Positions 1-8,357 of a stretch of DNA of 53,007 nt are shown here, in pieces. The notes beneath the pieces are model-generated. The model did not search any database. It saw nothing but the letters and a program-made list of their open reading frames with translations, and was not told the origin of the DNA. Location: assembly GCA_015065105.1 (NCBI GenBank), contig SVQZ01000016.1, positions 1-53,007 on the forward strand, read 5' to 3'. The stretch is from Oscillospiraceae bacterium. Lineage in GTDB: Bacteria > Bacillota > Clostridia > Oscillospirales > CAG-272. Positions within the stretch are counted from its first letter, which is position 1, and the number at the start of each line of letters is the position of its first letter. The position numbers were made by a program, and so were the translations under genes.

Positions 1-1
1 A

Positions 2-67
2 TACTATTTTGATACTAAAAAATTAAACAAAGCAAAAGAATATGGAGATTTGAGAGAAAAAATTTGA
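2..67 (+). CDS. C-terminal end of an unidentified protein (cut by window edge)
   Basis: An open frame enters from the left edge and ends at TGA 65-67, leaving 21 codons. The visible tail is lysine-rich (ends GDLREKI) with nothing diagnostic. The stretch is much richer in A+T than the rest of the window, as is the 240 bp after it. It could be a real gene end or chance; only sequence to the left can tell. Confidence 0.3.
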   Translation, partial: YYFDTKKLNKAKEYGDLREKI

Positions 68-79
68 ATATTTCCATAA

Positions 80-105
80 AATACTAAACAAATTTGTTTA
101 GTATT
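80..105. repeat. Perfect 26-bp palindrome
   Basis: Two 13-base arms (AATACTAAACAAA and its complement) meet without a loop, 12 bases after the stop of the edge ORF. It lacks a good T-run on the plus strand, so it is a weak terminator at best; as DNA it is also a possible binding site for a dimeric protein. Confidence 0.45.
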
Positions 106-201
106 AGAAAAACTTTGCCGAGTGGGAATAATACCAAATATCCCCGAATACCCCATTTATTCTAAAAAGAACAAAATTTAATATTCTTTCAAATAATAAA
201 A

Positions 202-239
202 AATATGCCTTTTACGATTTATTTCGTAAAGGGCATATT
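202..239. terminator. 16-bp stem hairpin, probable terminator
   Basis: Arms at 202-217 and 224-239 pair over 16 bases with one G-U pair and a six-base loop. On the minus strand the hairpin is followed by T6; on the plus strand the T-run is interrupted (TTGCTTTTGC). The 3' arm overlaps the -35 of the next promoter by two bases. Confidence 0.5.
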
Positions 240-266
240 GCTTTTGCAAAAGAAAAATGGTATAAT
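238..266 (+). promoter_or_regulatory. Promoter for PH-domain gene
   Basis: TTGCTT at 238-243 and TATAAT at 261-266 with a 17-base spacer, about 45 bases before the ATG at 313. Confidence 0.5.
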
Positions 267-312
267 TCTGTTACAACAATATTTTCATATAAACAGTATA
301 AAGGAGTAAAAA

Positions 313-687
313 ATGATCGATTTTAAAAATGGAAGCTTTTTCAAACTAAAGCCTGTAGATGCTAACACTTATTCAAGCATACTCACACCTATGTTTGTGA
401 GTGACGAAAACATAATTGCAACATTTAAAGGTGTAAGAGACGGTGTTGTTTTTACAAACAAAAGAATTATTGCTATAAATGTACAGGGATTAACAGGTGC
501 CAAAAAGGACTTTACCTTTTTACCTTATAGCAAGATACAGGCATTTTCCGTTGAAACTGCAGGGGTTTTTGATTTGGACAGCGAACTTGAAATATGGTTT
601 TCGGGTTTAGGAAAAGTAAGGTTTGAATTTGTTAGCAAGGCTAACGTTTCTGAAATATGCAAAATGATTTCGGAAAGAGTATTATAA
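313..687 (+). CDS. Bacterial PH-domain protein
   Basis: A 124-residue cytoplasmic protein without signal peptide or membrane segment. The core (about residues 30-120) looks like a bacterial pleckstrin-homology domain of the bPH_1 type: the strand VRDGVVFTNKRIIAIN followed by FLPYSKIQAFSVETAG and a final strand-helix is the usual signature of these proteins. Members usually form small ring-like assemblies of unknown function. The ATG has a clear ribosome site (AAGGAG, 301-306). It is followed 17 bases later by the YwlG-like gene in the same direction and may be co-transcribed. The family call rests on pattern recognition of the repeated DG-x-FTNKRI motif; the cellular role is unknown. Confidence 0.75.
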   Translation: MIDFKNGSFFKLKPVDANTYSSILTPMFVSDENIIATFKGVRDGVVFTNKRIIAINVQGLTGAKKDFTFLPYSKIQAFSVETAGVFDLDSELEIWFSGLGKVRFEFVSKANVSEICKMISERVL

Positions 688-704
688 TATTTTAAGGAGA
701 TATT

Positions 705-1250
705 ATGATGGCTTCAATTTATGAGCAAACAAAATCAGCAATCTCCGAGCTTTGTGATAAGGCTAAGCTTACGAAAGGGAGTATGGTTGTTGTAGGCTGT
801 TCCACAAGTGAGGTAGTAGGCGCAAGGATAGGAACAGATTCGAACCCTGATGTAGCAGGAGAGATATTCAAGGCCCTTGATGACTATACAAAAAGCAAAG
901 GGATCTTCCTTTCAATACAGTGCTGTGAGCACCTTAACCGCGCTATAGTTACCGAGCGCAAGGCAGTTCCTTTTTCTGAAACGGTCAACGTTATTCCCAT
1001 GCCCAAGGCAGGAGGCTCTCTTGCGACCAAAGCATATGAAGGCTTTGAAGAGCCTGTGGTTCTTGAAGAGATCAAGGCGGACGCGGGAATGGATATCGGT
1101 TTTACCCTTATTGGTATGCATCTTAAAAGGGTAGCGGTACCCTTGCGTTTGGAGAATAACAGGATCGGAGAGGCTTTAGTCGTTGCCGCCCGTACACGTC
1201 CGAAATTCATCGGCGGTATCAGAGCGGTTTATAATGAAGAGCTTTTGTAA
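705..1250 (+). CDS. YwlG/UPF0340 family protein (TIGR01440, DUF436)
   Basis: A 181-residue soluble protein matching the YwlG/UPF0340 family over its whole length: the opening segment with VVGCSTSEVVGARIG, the central SIQCCEHLNRA motif and the later LIGMHLKRVAVPLR. The family is conserved in Bacillota and its biochemical role is unsettled. The two adjacent ATG codons (705 and 708) share one ribosome site, AAGGAGA at 693-699; 705 gives the better spacing. It sits 17 bases after the PH-domain gene. Size is normal for the family and nothing looks broken. Confidence 0.85.
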   Translation: MMASIYEQTKSAISELCDKAKLTKGSMVVVGCSTSEVVGARIGTDSNPDVAGEIFKALDDYTKSKGIFLSIQCCEHLNRAIVTERKAVPFSETVNVIPMPKAGGSLATKAYEGFEEPVVLEEIKADAGMDIGFTLIGMHLKRVAVPLRLENNRIGEALVVAARTRPKFIGGIRAVYNEELL

Positions 1251-1320
1251 AGACCGAATTTTATAAAACGATACCCCAACACCGTATATATTAGATTAAA
1301 TAATGCTTTAGGAGAACAAA

Positions 1321-1788
1321 ATGCTTAAAAGAACAGTTCTGATTTTACTTTCCGCTATATTGATTCTTTCGTTTTGCAGCTGTTTGAAGGTTTCGAATCT
1401 TGTGAAAAAGGAAGATAAGGTCATAGTTGAAGCAACGTTATACGTTTTAAAAGATCGTGATTCTGCAGATGACGAGCAAAAGTTTGACGTTATTATAAAG
1501 GATTTGAAACATCTTTTTACATCAAATTCTTTCCTGCAAAAGGTATCTGAAAGAATAAAAGATGAAAATAATCTGGATATAACCGTTGAAGAATTAAGAA
1601 AATGTGTAAATTATTCCAATCCTGAAGATACACGAATAATTAGAGTGATTTGTGAGAACGAAATTGAAAGCGTGGCTATGGTTATAGCTACTATTCTATG
1701 CGATGAGACGTCGGATTTTGCAAAAGAAGCTATGGGCTATGATATAATTGAACTCTTTGAAGCTCCTTCGGTAGTTGAAAATAATTGA
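1321..1788 (+). CDS. Small lipoprotein of unknown function
   Basis: A 155-residue protein starting with a lipoprotein-type signal: MLKR, a hydrophobic run, then LSFCSCLK, where Cys19 or Cys21 would be lipidated after signal peptidase II cleavage. The mature part is acidic and helical with no motif I recognise. Ribosome site AGGAGAAC lies just before the ATG. It stands alone between the YwlG-like gene and a terminator at 1940. Function unknown. Confidence 0.6.
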   Translation: MLKRTVLILLSAILILSFCSCLKVSNLVKKEDKVIVEATLYVLKDRDSADDEQKFDVIIKDLKHLFTSNSFLQKVSERIKDENNLDITVEELRKCVNYSNPEDTRIIRVICENEIESVAMVIATILCDETSDFAKEAMGYDIIELFEAPSVVENN

Positions 1789-1939
1789 TCTGACGAAAAT
1801 CAGTTTCTGTTACTATACCTGTATTTATTGTCTCTATGGTGATATTTTTGAGGTATAATGGGTATAGGTATCAAAGATGAGTTTTTTATAGAGCTTGTAA
1901 CGGTAAATTTGATATTTGAAAGCATTAAAAAGAATGAGG

Positions 1940-1963
1940 ATCCCGCAATTTGCGGGATTTTTT
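1940..1963 (+). terminator. Intrinsic terminator
   Basis: ATCCCGCAA/TTGCGGGAT stem (1940-1958) followed by T6. It ends transcription before the padR promoter. Confidence 0.85.
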
Positions 1964-1973
1964 CATTTTCTAC

Positions 1974-2011
1974 TTGACAAAAACGATACCTCGTGATATG
2001 ATGTATTACAT
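1974..2011 (+). promoter_or_regulatory. padR promoter with candidate operator
   Basis: TTGACA 1974-1979, 17-base spacer, TATGAT 1997-2002. The -10 runs into an ATGTATTACAT dyad (2001-2011), which has the ATGT...ACAT half-sites typical of PadR-family operators and covers the likely transcription start, so autorepression is plausible (inference). Confidence 0.65.
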
Positions 2012-2026
2012 GAGAGGAGGTATTAT

Positions 2027-2347
2027 ATGGACGTTCAATTAAAAAGAGGCATTCTTGACGTATGCGTTTTAGCTGCCATAAAGAATGAGGATTCGTACGG
2101 ATACAAGATAATAAAAGATCTGAAACCTTATATCGAGCTTTCCGAATCAACCTTATATACGATATTAAAACGTCTCGAAGCGGCAGATATGCTGACGGTA
2201 CGTACCGCAGAGCACGGCGGCAGGCTCCGAAAGTATTATCATATTACCGTAGAAGGAACAGAGCGTATAGAAGAATTCAAGGAAGAATGGAAGGAAGTAA
2301 TGTCTATATATCAATTTGTAACAAAGGAGGATGGGATAAATGACTAA
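2027..2347 (+). CDS. PadR family transcriptional regulator
   Basis: A 106-residue winged-helix regulator of the short PadR type. It shows the family opening LKRGILDVCVLAAI, then DSYGYKII, the recognition-helix segment SESTLYTILKRLEAADML and the wing GGRLRKYYHIT. Its stop overlaps the start of the downstream DUF1700 gene by 8 bases, and the third gene (DUF4097) overlaps by one base, so the three form one translationally coupled operon. PadR-DUF1700-DUF4097 is a recurrent Bacillota arrangement thought to respond to envelope conditions. A dyad sits on its own promoter. Confidence 0.92.
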   Translation: MDVQLKRGILDVCVLAAIKNEDSYGYKIIKDLKPYIELSESTLYTILKRLEAADMLTVRTAEHGGRLRKYYHITVEGTERIEEFKEEWKEVMSIYQFVTKEDGIND

Positions 2348-2939
2348 AAAAGAATTTCTTTGTGAGTTAGAAGAAGCTCTTTCGGGAATACCAAAGGAAG
2401 AAAGAGAAGAAAGGCTTAATTTTTACGGTGAAATGATAGATGACAGAATAGAAGAGGGGATTTCCGAGGAAGAGGCTGTGTCCGATCTTGGAACGGTTGA
2501 CGAGGTTGTATGGCAGATCATAGACGAAATCCCCCTTACAAAAATTGCAAAGGAGAAAATGAAACCCAAAAGAAAGCTTAAGGCTTGGGAGATCGTTCTT
2601 TTAGCAGTTGGCTCCCCTCTTTGGCTGTCTCTGTTGATTGCAGCCTTTGCCGTCATCTTTTCTCTTTACGTTTCGCTCTGGGCCGTGGCAGTTTCATTGT
2701 GGGCAGCATTTGGATCTGTTGTTGCAAGCGGCTTTGGAGGTATTATTGGTGGAGGAATACTTGTTGTCGGCGGTGAAGTCCCTTCGGGTATTGCTCTTAT
2801 AGCCGCGGCTTTGGTATGCCTTGGCTTATCCGTATTTTTCTTCTTTGGATGTAAGGCGTTAACAAAGGGAAGTGTAGTGCTTGCAAAAAAGACCGTGTTG
2901 GGAATTAAAAAAGCATTTGTTAAAAAGGAGGAAGCGTAA
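2340..2939 (+). CDS. DUF1700/HAAS-domain membrane protein
   Basis: A 199-residue membrane protein. Residues 1-60 form the HAAS-type helical region characteristic of DUF1700: LEEALSGIPKEEREERLNFY and the acidic RIEEGISEEEAVSDLG. Two or three hydrophobic segments follow (about 85-125, 130-150 and 155-180), with a basic C-terminus. HAAS domains are commonly found next to PadR regulators and are thought to link the regulator to a membrane sensor (family knowledge). Ribosome site AAAGGAGG lies inside the end of padR. Confidence 0.88.
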   Translation: MTKKEFLCELEEALSGIPKEEREERLNFYGEMIDDRIEEGISEEEAVSDLGTVDEVVWQIIDEIPLTKIAKEKMKPKRKLKAWEIVLLAVGSPLWLSLLIAAFAVIFSLYVSLWAVAVSLWAAFGSVVASGFGGIIGGGILVVGGEVPSGIALIAAALVCLGLSVFFFFGCKALTKGSVVLAKKTVLGIKKAFVKKEEA

Positions 2940-3901
2940 TGAACGGCAAAATGAAAATATGGTTTATTATCGGAGCCTCTCTTATATTGATAGGCTGTAT
3001 AATGTTTGGAGGAGTAATGATGAAGCTTGATTGGAATTTTAAAAAGTTAAGTACAGTCAAATACGAAACGAATACTTATGAAATAGCCGATGAATTTAAG
3101 GAGATTCAGGTTGAAACCGATACCGCAGACGTTGTTTTTATGCCTTCTGATAATGAAACCGCTAAAGTTATTTGTTATGAAGAGACAAATGAAAAGCATT
3201 CTGTTTGGACTAAGGATTCTGTTCTTAATATAAAATTGGTCGATAAGAAAAAATGGTATCATAATATCGGTATAAATTTCGCTTCTGCTAAGATCACGGT
3301 ATATTTACCGGTAAAGGAATACGGTGAACTTTCGGTTAAAGCAGATACGGGAGATATTGATATTCCCGAGGAGTTTAGCTTTAAAGATATCAACGTTAAG
3401 GTAAGTACAGGTGATATAAAAAACTATGCCAGTGCCGAAAAGAATGTTAAGTTAACTGCAAGCACAGGCAAAGTGTTCGTTAAAAAGACATCCTGCACTT
3501 CGCTTGACATTAAGACCTCTACAGGTAAAATAACAGTTGATTCGGTTGACTGTAAGGAGGATGTAGAGCTTAAGGTCAGTACAGGGAAAACAAATCTTAC
3601 AGATCTTAAATGTAATGATCTTACCTCAAAAGGTACAACCGGTGATCTTATTATGGAAAACGTTGTTGCAGAGGGTATTTTTAATATCGTAAGGAACACC
3701 GGTGACGTTAAATTTGAGTCCTGCGACGCTTCCGAAATAAACGTTGAGACCACAACGGGTAACGTTAAAGGAAGTCTTCTTTCCGACAAAGTTTATATAG
3801 TAAATACCGATACGGGAAGGATAGAGGTTCCTAAAACCGTAACCGGAGGTAAATGTGAGATTTCCACCGATACGGGTGATATAAAGATAACGGTTGATTA
3901 A
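2939..3901 (+). CDS. DUF4097 beta-strand repeat protein, membrane-anchored
   Basis: A 320-residue protein with one N-terminal transmembrane anchor (residues 6-30) and an extracytoplasmic part made of regular beta strands. The DUF4097 hallmark, a ~20-residue unit containing [ST]-x-TG-[DK]-[IV], recurs from about residue 135 to the end (KADTGDIDI, KVSTGDIKN, TASTGKVFV, KTSTGKITV, VSTGKTNL, NTGDVKF, TTTGNVKG, TDTGDIKI), predicting a beta-solenoid-like fold. The ATG shares one base with the preceding stop. Last gene of the PadR operon and followed directly by a terminator. Function unknown; adhesin-like or sensor roles are both possible. Confidence 0.88.
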   Translation: MNGKMKIWFIIGASLILIGCIMFGGVMMKLDWNFKKLSTVKYETNTYEIADEFKEIQVETDTADVVFMPSDNETAKVICYEETNEKHSVWTKDSVLNIKLVDKKKWYHNIGINFASAKITVYLPVKEYGELSVKADTGDIDIPEEFSFKDINVKVSTGDIKNYASAEKNVKLTASTGKVFVKKTSCTSLDIKTSTGKITVDSVDCKEDVELKVSTGKTNLTDLKCNDLTSKGTTGDLIMENVVAEGIFNIVRNTGDVKFESCDASEINVETTTGNVKGSLLSDKVYIVNTDTGRIEVPKTVTGGKCEISTDTGDIKITVD

Positions 3902-3903
3902 GG

Positions 3904-3933
3904 AAATCCTGCAAATCTGCAGGATTTCTTGCT
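3904..3933 (+). terminator. Intrinsic terminator of the PadR operon
   Basis: Ten-base arms AAATCCTGCA/TGCAGGATTT around a four-base loop, followed by a T-rich tail, three bases after the DUF4097 stop. Confidence 0.85.
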
Positions 3934-3985
3934 TTTATAGTGAAAATATGCTAAAATGAGTCAACAAATCTATTCGGAGAATATT

Positions 3986-5149
3986 ATGGAATACAGAAAA
4001 TTAGGCAGGACGGGTATAACGGTAAGCGAGATATCCCTCGGTTGCGAGCATCTGCAGGGAAAGGACTATGAAACCGTTAAAAGCGTCATAGACACAGCGA
4101 TAGAAGAGGGTATAAATTTCCTTGACGTTTTTATGAGCGAGCCGAATGTGCGGACAAATATCGGAAGGGCGCTTGAAGGCCGCCGTGAAGGGGTTGCGAT
4201 CCAGGGACATATAGGAGCCTGCTGGGTCGGCGGACAGTATAAGGTGAGCCGTGATATAACTGAATGCACCAAGGCCTTTGAGGATCTTCTGGCACGCCTG
4301 CAGACCGATTATATAGACGTTGGATTTATACATTTTGTTGATAAAGAGACCGATTGGGACACTCTTTTGGAAAGCGAAATGATGAAGTACGTGCTCTCCT
4401 TAAAGGAGAACGGAGTGATCCGTGCTATAGGTATGAGCTCCCATGATCCCGTAACGGCAAAAAAGGCTGTTGAAACGGGAATGATCGACGTCCTGATGTT
4501 TTCTCTTAACCCCGCCTACGATCTTGTACCTAAGGGGAGAGATATGACCGAGATATTCAATGAGGTCATAGAGGGTAAAAAACAGGATTATTCAAATCTC
4601 ACACTTGAAAACGCCCGTGCCGAGCTTTACCGTGCCTGCGAGGAAAAGGGTGTTGCCATAACGGTAATGAAAGCTCTCGCAATGGGTACTCTGCTTTCTG
4701 AAAAACGTTCACCCTTAGGTGTTGCCATGACCGAGGCTCAATGTATAAATTACGCTCTTACCCGTCCCGCAGTTGCGGCGGTAATGGTGGGTATGCAAAC
4801 CCCGAGTGAGGTGAAAAGTGCTGTTGAATATTATTCACTTCCCGAAGATGAAAAGGATCACAGCCGGGTATTGGGATCTCTCGGAATGTTTAATGCATCC
4901 GGCAGATGTATGTACTGTAATCATTGTCTGCCTTGTCCTTCGAAAATAGATATTGCCGCTGTAAACAAATATCTGGATCTTGTAGAGCTTGATAAAAGAC
5001 CGGCAGAGAGTGTAAGAGAGCATTATTTTGCTCTTAAGAATACCGCCCAACACTGTATTAAATGCGGAATCTGTGAAAGCCGTTGTCCCTTTGGGGTCAA
5101 GGTAATACAAAGAATGGAAAAAGCCGTTGGCATATTTTCGATTAAATAG
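3986..5149 (+). CDS. Aldo/keto reductase family protein with C-terminal [4Fe-4S] ferredoxin domain
   Basis: A 387-residue protein: an aldo/keto-reductase TIM barrel (about 1-275, starting MEYRKLGRTGITVSEISLG) followed by a two-cluster ferredoxin tail with CMYCNHCLPC and CIKCGICESRC. Clostridia have a recognised group of such AKR-ferredoxin proteins, substrates mostly unknown. The barrel keeps the conserved Asp (NFLDVF) and the His after the LQTDYIDVGFIH strand, but the usual catalytic Tyr position reads FMSEP and the usual Lys reads AIQGH, so classical NADPH-carbonyl chemistry is doubtful. I chose ATG 3986 because TCGGAGA sits correctly before it; an in-frame ATG at 3956 has no ribosome site. 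Confidence 0.85.
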   Translation: MEYRKLGRTGITVSEISLGCEHLQGKDYETVKSVIDTAIEEGINFLDVFMSEPNVRTNIGRALEGRREGVAIQGHIGACWVGGQYKVSRDITECTKAFEDLLARLQTDYIDVGFIHFVDKETDWDTLLESEMMKYVLSLKENGVIRAIGMSSHDPVTAKKAVETGMIDVLMFSLNPAYDLVPKGRDMTEIFNEVIEGKKQDYSNLTLENARAELYRACEEKGVAITVMKALAMGTLLSEKRSPLGVAMTEAQCINYALTRPAVAAVMVGMQTPSEVKSAVEYYSLPEDEKDHSRVLGSLGMFNASGRCMYCNHCLPCPSKIDIAAVNKYLDLVELDKRPAESVREHYFALKNTAQHCIKCGICESRCPFGVKVIQRMEKAVGIFSIK

Positions 5150-5155
5150 AATAAA

Positions 5156-5181
5156 ACTCCGAGTGTATTTACACTCGGAGT
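5156..5181. terminator. Bidirectional terminator between convergent genes
   Basis: Eleven-base arms ACTCCGAGTGT/ACACTCGGAGT with a four-base loop. T-rich flanks on both sides serve the aldo/keto reductase (+) and the ligase (-). Confidence 0.85.
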
Positions 5182-5185
5182 TACT

Positions 5186-6649
5186 TTATTTGAGTTCCTT
5201 GCGTAACAGCTTACCGTTATAGCTTCTCGGTATCTTCTCTGTTTCAACAATATACACAGGGACTTTATAAGGCTCCAGCCTTGATGCGATAAAAGAACGA
5301 ATCTTTATAGAATCGAACTCCTCTCCCCGCTTCATTTGAACGAATAGCTTAGGCACAAAGCCCTTTGCACTGTCCTCAACGGGAATGCACCCGCAGTCCG
5401 CTATAGAAGGGAAGAGCTTTGCGGTACTTTCGATCTCTTCGGGAGATACCTTATTACCGCCGACGTTTATAACGTCACCCTTACGGCCGAGAAGGATAAC
5501 CTCGCCATCTTCGTCAATATAACCTATATCGTTGGAATAGATTATGCCGTTTTCAAGAACTGATTCGGTTTCTTCCTTATCCTGCCAATACCCGAGCATA
5601 TTCATATCGCCCTTTGTTGCTATAATGCCTGTATTTGCTTCGGAGGAAGATATCGGCTCACGGTCGTCGTTTACTATAATAAATTCAGTATTACAGGTAG
5701 GCTTACCTATACAACCTGCTTTGGGTGTAACGGTATTGAAATTATATAAACAGGTACAACCGCTTTCTGTACTGCCGTAGAAATTGTAGAGTCGCGTATT
5801 GGGTAAAAGCTCGGAAAGTCTTGCTTTATCCTGCTCGGGCATGGGAGCGGCTCCGAACTGTATATAGCGCAGCTTATCCTTGTAATCGGCAAGCTTGTTT
5901 TTTGAAAGCTTTATAACAACCGATGCCGCCGCAGGCACAAGGTCTATGGCGGTGACACCGTATCTGTCCATATTATCGAAGAAAAGCTTCATATTCATAA
6001 CGCTTCCGAGAATTACTACCGAACAGCCGTTATACATATTTGCATAATAACGGCGCAGACCGTGGGAATGGTTCATGGGGGAGGGTATCATCTCCACGTT
6101 ATCCTTTTCCATTTCAACACCGTACATAACGTTTTGCGCCAATGCAATATCGTTTTTGTGGGTAAGAATTATACCCTTTTCCTTGCCTGTTGTACCTGTA
6201 CTGAAAAGTATCTCGCTTACATCGTCAGAGCCGGGAAGCCCGGTTACCTCCATAGGTCGGGCAGCATTAAAGCATTCAAGAAGTCCTTCGTATGTAATGC
6301 AGGTAAAATCGGAAAGCAAGGGGTCCTTTACCGAGATGATCATTTTTGCATTTGTCTTCTTTGCAAAAAGACCGATCTTTGAAGAGCCGCAGTTATGCTC
6401 AACGGGAACGAATATTGCGCCGATAAGCTGAAGTGCCAGCTCTATTGCCAGATATTCAATGCTCTGGCAAGCTTCTGTAACAACGTAATCGCCCTTTTTT
6501 ATACCCCTTTCGGCAAGGCATGATGCATATTTTTTTACCGTATCTGCATATTCCGAATAGGTAAGAGCTGATCTGTCGTCTGCAATACAGAGCTTGTCAG
6601 GGGTGATATCGGCATAATAAAGGACAGCCGATAAAACAGAATCAAACAT
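5186..6649 (-). CDS. Acyl-adenylating ligase (AMP-binding family), dlt-like cluster
   Basis: A 487-residue class I adenylate-forming enzyme. Core motifs are in order: P-loop FSTGTTGKEKGIILTH (about 170), the adenine motif NFYGSTESG, the ribose motif YSNDIGYIDEDG with LLGRKGD, and the C-terminal catalytic lysine in NGKLLRKEL. It should activate a carboxylic acid with ATP and load it on CoA or a carrier protein. The neighbouring carrier protein, MBOAT and SGNH genes suggest it fills the DltA slot, but the motifs resemble general acyl-CoA/aryl ligases more than D-alanine ligases. The start at 6649 has AAGGAG; the frame stays open 81 codons upstream but that extension lies in a repeat-like intergenic region and is rejected. 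A 286-bp gap separates it from the transporter. Confidence 0.85.
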   Translation of the reverse strand: MFDSVLSAVLYYADITPDKLCIADDRSALTYSEYADTVKKYASCLAERGIKKGDYVVTEACQSIEYLAIELALQLIGAIFVPVEHNCGSSKIGLFAKKTNAKMIISVKDPLLSDFTCITYEGLLECFNAARPMEVTGLPGSDDVSEILFSTGTTGKEKGIILTHKNDIALAQNVMYGVEMEKDNVEMIPSPMNHSHGLRRYYANMYNGCSVVILGSVMNMKLFFDNMDRYGVTAIDLVPAAASVVIKLSKNKLADYKDKLRYIQFGAAPMPEQDKARLSELLPNTRLYNFYGSTESGCTCLYNFNTVTPKAGCIGKPTCNTEFIIVNDDREPISSSEANTGIIATKGDMNMLGYWQDKEETESVLENGIIYSNDIGYIDEDGEVILLGRKGDVINVGGNKVSPEEIESTAKLFPSIADCGCIPVEDSAKGFVPKLFVQMKRGEEFDSIKIRSFIASRLEPYKVPVYIVETEKIPRSYNGKLLRKELK

Positions 6650-6935
6650 TTTGGTCTCCTTAGGATAAGCATTCAAACCCAAACTCCGTTTTGGGAAGGC
6701 GTATTTCCGCTTATCCATTGTTAAAATACTCGGAAATACATAAAGTATTTCCTGCGTTTTTGCCTCGACTGAACAAAAATCCGCTCTTCCTAAAATCTTC
6801 GACCGCAAAGCGATGAGATTTTGAGGGATTTTTGTTTTGATCGTGCGAAGTAATGCTTGCCGACTTGCAAGCGCGAGTAAAGCGAAAAGCACAAAATATC
6901 ACGCTTTGCGGCGGGTTCGGGCTTGAATTTTCACC
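6650..6935 (-). other. 286-bp structured intergenic leader before the ligase gene
   Basis: No gene. On the minus strand it contains GGAAATAC/GTATTTCC around TTTAT (about 6730-6750) and, just before the ribosome site, GGATAAGC ... GCTTATCC enclosing a second hairpin (CCAAA/TTTGG). The last arm abuts the AAGGAG of the ligase gene, so structure could influence its translation. The outer half (6750-6930) has an uneven, degenerate-looking composition reminiscent of dispersed intergenic repeats; no second copy occurs in the window. Confidence 0.4.
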
Positions 6936-8357
6936 CTAAGTCGTACTGAATAAAGGCCAGAACTTAAGCATAACGTAAGCGGTAACACTCATGAGAGCTA
7001 TTACAACTACAGTTATGGGCATACCCTTTTTCAGCATATATTTCGGCTCTAAGCCGTAGCCGACGGGAATGGCACGGATAGAGGTAGGAAGCATATAAGA
7101 AAGGTTAACACCGATAGATGCTATATAGATATAGGGAACGGGATTTTCTCCTATTCCGTTTACTATACTCAGTACTATAGGCATTGCAACTGCCGCTGTT
7201 GCGGTATTACTCGTTACGTCGGAAAGAAGGAGGGTGAGGGCTACGATAACAAGAATTAAAACGAAGCCTCCCGAAAAATCGGCATTTGCGACCATATTGC
7301 CGATAGCTTTTGCAGCACCGCTTCCGTTAATAAGCGTACCGAGGGCAAGACCGCCTGCGAAAACGTAAATTAGATCCCATACGATCTTTTTCTGAGTAGT
7401 ACCCCAGCGCATAAGGCGCTCTCCGTTCGATTTGGTTATAAAGAAAGATAGGATTGCACAAATAATAAATACATATGCGGGCTTAAGTCCGGGGAGAAGC
7501 TCTTGATAGAACTGACGGGTAAAGGAAAGAAGGGTAGCGAGTAAAAAGAGGAATAACGACCACTTTTCTTCCTTTGACATCTTGGGCATGGAAGCATACT
7601 GCTGCTTGAAGTATTCTCTTGAGCCGCCAAGCTCGTCCGTCTTTTTACAGCCGATAAGAAGCATGATAATATTGCTTATCACCAAAATGACCATTATGGG
7701 AAGGAATCTTATAACCCATTCAATATACATGAATTCCTCTCCCGTTACCTGCTCAAGATAATCAACGGTCACAAGATTCATAGCACCGCCCAGCGGTGAA
7801 GCAAGACCGCCGACACCGGTGGCGTAAGCAATGGTAAGGAGTATAAGCGAGCCCATACGGCTCTTTGATATATCCTTTTCTCCAACGTAACGGAGCATTG
7901 AAACGGCAATGGGAGTCATAGCCGCACAAACCACGGCATTGGGTAAAACTGCTGAAAGAATGGTACAAAGCACGAACCAGAATACTATCTGACGGCGAAG
8001 CTTACTTCCCACAAGGGAAAGAAACTTTGCGGCAATTCTTCTGTCAAGACCGGTCTCCTCCCAGGAGGCGGTAAGAATTGAGGCTCCCAATAAGAGCAGG
8101 ATCGTTTCGGATGCATAGTTTGCGATGACCGCAGACATATCGGTAATACAGAATAACGCATTGAGAGCAATGGGTAAAAAGGCTGTTACGGCATAGTCAA
8201 CCGCTCCTGTTATCCACCAGAATGCCATCCATGCAACCGCGCCTACAGCGGCACAGCCCTCACGGGAACCGAATACCGATGCGGGTATCAAGAGATAACA
8301 AAGGGCAAAAAGCAACGGGCCGATAAATATTAAGATCAAATTATTCTTTTTCTTCAT
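6936..8357 (-). CDS. SLC13/DASS-family anion (carboxylate):Na+ symporter
   Basis: A 473-residue polytopic membrane protein with about 11-12 hydrophobic segments. It shows the divalent-anion symporter layout: GAVDYAVTAFLPIALNA near the N-terminus, GLASPLGGAMNLVTV as the first Na+/substrate hairpin and SNTATAAVAMPIVLSI as the second (the conserved SNT). Known relatives import succinate, malate, citrate or sulfate. The start overlaps the carrier-protein stop in an ATGA tetranucleotide with AGGAG upstream, so the two are translationally coupled, odd for a generic transporter. This coupling suggests it supplies the acid that the ligase/carrier system activates (inference). Substrate unproven. Confidence 0.85.
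   Translation of the reverse strand: MKKKNNLILIFIGPLLFALCYLLIPASVFGSREGCAAVGAVAWMAFWWITGAVDYAVTAFLPIALNALFCITDMSAVIANYASETILLLLGASILTASWEETGLDRRIAAKFLSLVGSKLRRQIVFWFVLCTILSAVLPNAVVCAAMTPIAVSMLRYVGEKDISKSRMGSLILLTIAYATGVGGLASPLGGAMNLVTVDYLEQVTGEEFMYIEWVIRFLPIMVILVISNIIMLLIGCKKTDELGGSREYFKQQYASMPKMSKEEKWSLFLFLLATLLSFTRQFYQELLPGLKPAYVFIICAILSFFITKSNGERLMRWGTTQKKIVWDLIYVFAGGLALGTLINGSGAAKAIGNMVANADFSGGFVLILVIVALTLLLSDVTSNTATAAVAMPIVLSIVNGIGENPVPYIYIASIGVNLSYMLPTSIRAIPVGYGLEPKYMLKKGMPITVVVIALMSVTAYVMLKFWPLFSTT

Noticed and set aside
6650-6892. In-frame upstream extension of the ligase ORF (81 codons)
   Set aside because: It runs through a folded, repeat-like intergenic region, is not similar to adenylating enzymes, and the internal ATG at 6649 has AAGGAG and begins where family similarity starts.
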